Assembly (NCBI GenBank): GCA_004376385.1 | Contig: SOJY01000154.1 | Coordinates: forward strand, 1-5,133 | DNA length: 5,133 bases | Reading direction: 5' to 3' | Source of the DNA: Candidatus Bathyarchaeum sp. | GTDB lineage: Archaea > Thermoproteota > Bathyarchaeia > Bathyarchaeales > Bathyarchaeaceae | Part shown: piece by piece, positions 5,119-5,133 of the stretch | Layout: every line of letters begins with the position of its first letter | Position numbering within the stretch: position 1 is the stretch's first letter | Made by a program: the position numbers and the translations under genes | Notes under the pieces: model-generated | What the model saw: the letters and a program-made list of their open reading frames with translations, nothing else | The model's database searches: none | What the model was told of the DNA's origin: nothing

Positions 5119-5133
5119 GTTTTCAGTTTTCGG

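Overview
The window reads as archaeal chromosome. It encodes a full-length RadA recombinase (the archaeal Rad51/RecA homologue, with its HhH DNA-binding domain). Ribosome-binding sites resemble GGTGA or GGAG, and AT-rich TATA-like boxes lie roughly 25 nt upstream of plausible transcript starts. At least two genes, probably three, start with TTG. Base composition is moderate (about 40% GC by eye). A Thermoproteota/Bathyarchaeia-type lineage would fit, but that is an inference from general gene content; nothing here fixes the lineage.

Layout, left to right. An AT-rich leader (1-289) precedes radA on the + strand; the best start is at 290, not the first ATG at 206. radA converges across a 54-nt gap on a two-gene minus-strand operon, lemA then htpX, joined by a one-base TGATG stop/start overlap. 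LemA (N-terminal membrane anchor, helical body) and HtpX (membrane-embedded M48 zinc protease) are a well-known conserved pair linked to membrane-protein quality control. A 336-nt non-coding stretch (2749-3084) follows. It holds the lemA promoter, an unexplained 15-bp perfect dyad, a cluster of ACGT motifs, and a second TATA-like box facing right. Next is a 76-codon + strand orphan gene of unknown function, bracketed by 11-bp direct repeats. Then comes a second minus-strand pair: a JAMM/MPN metalloprotease-fold gene (upstream) and an FAD/NADH oxidoreductase of the NADH-rubredoxin reductase/NirB-N-terminal type (downstream), separated by 33 nt and probably co-transcribed.

The named genes are recognisable housekeeping or stress families. 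The parts least explained are the 76-aa orphan with its repeat-flanked, tRNA-fragment-like surroundings, the intergenic dyad, and the JAMM-oxidoreductase pairing. In that pair the JAMM loop is one residue shorter than the usual signature and the flavoprotein contains no cysteine at all. I saw no CRISPR array, insertion sequence, rRNA or intact tRNA, and no convincing new multi-gene defence or mobile system.
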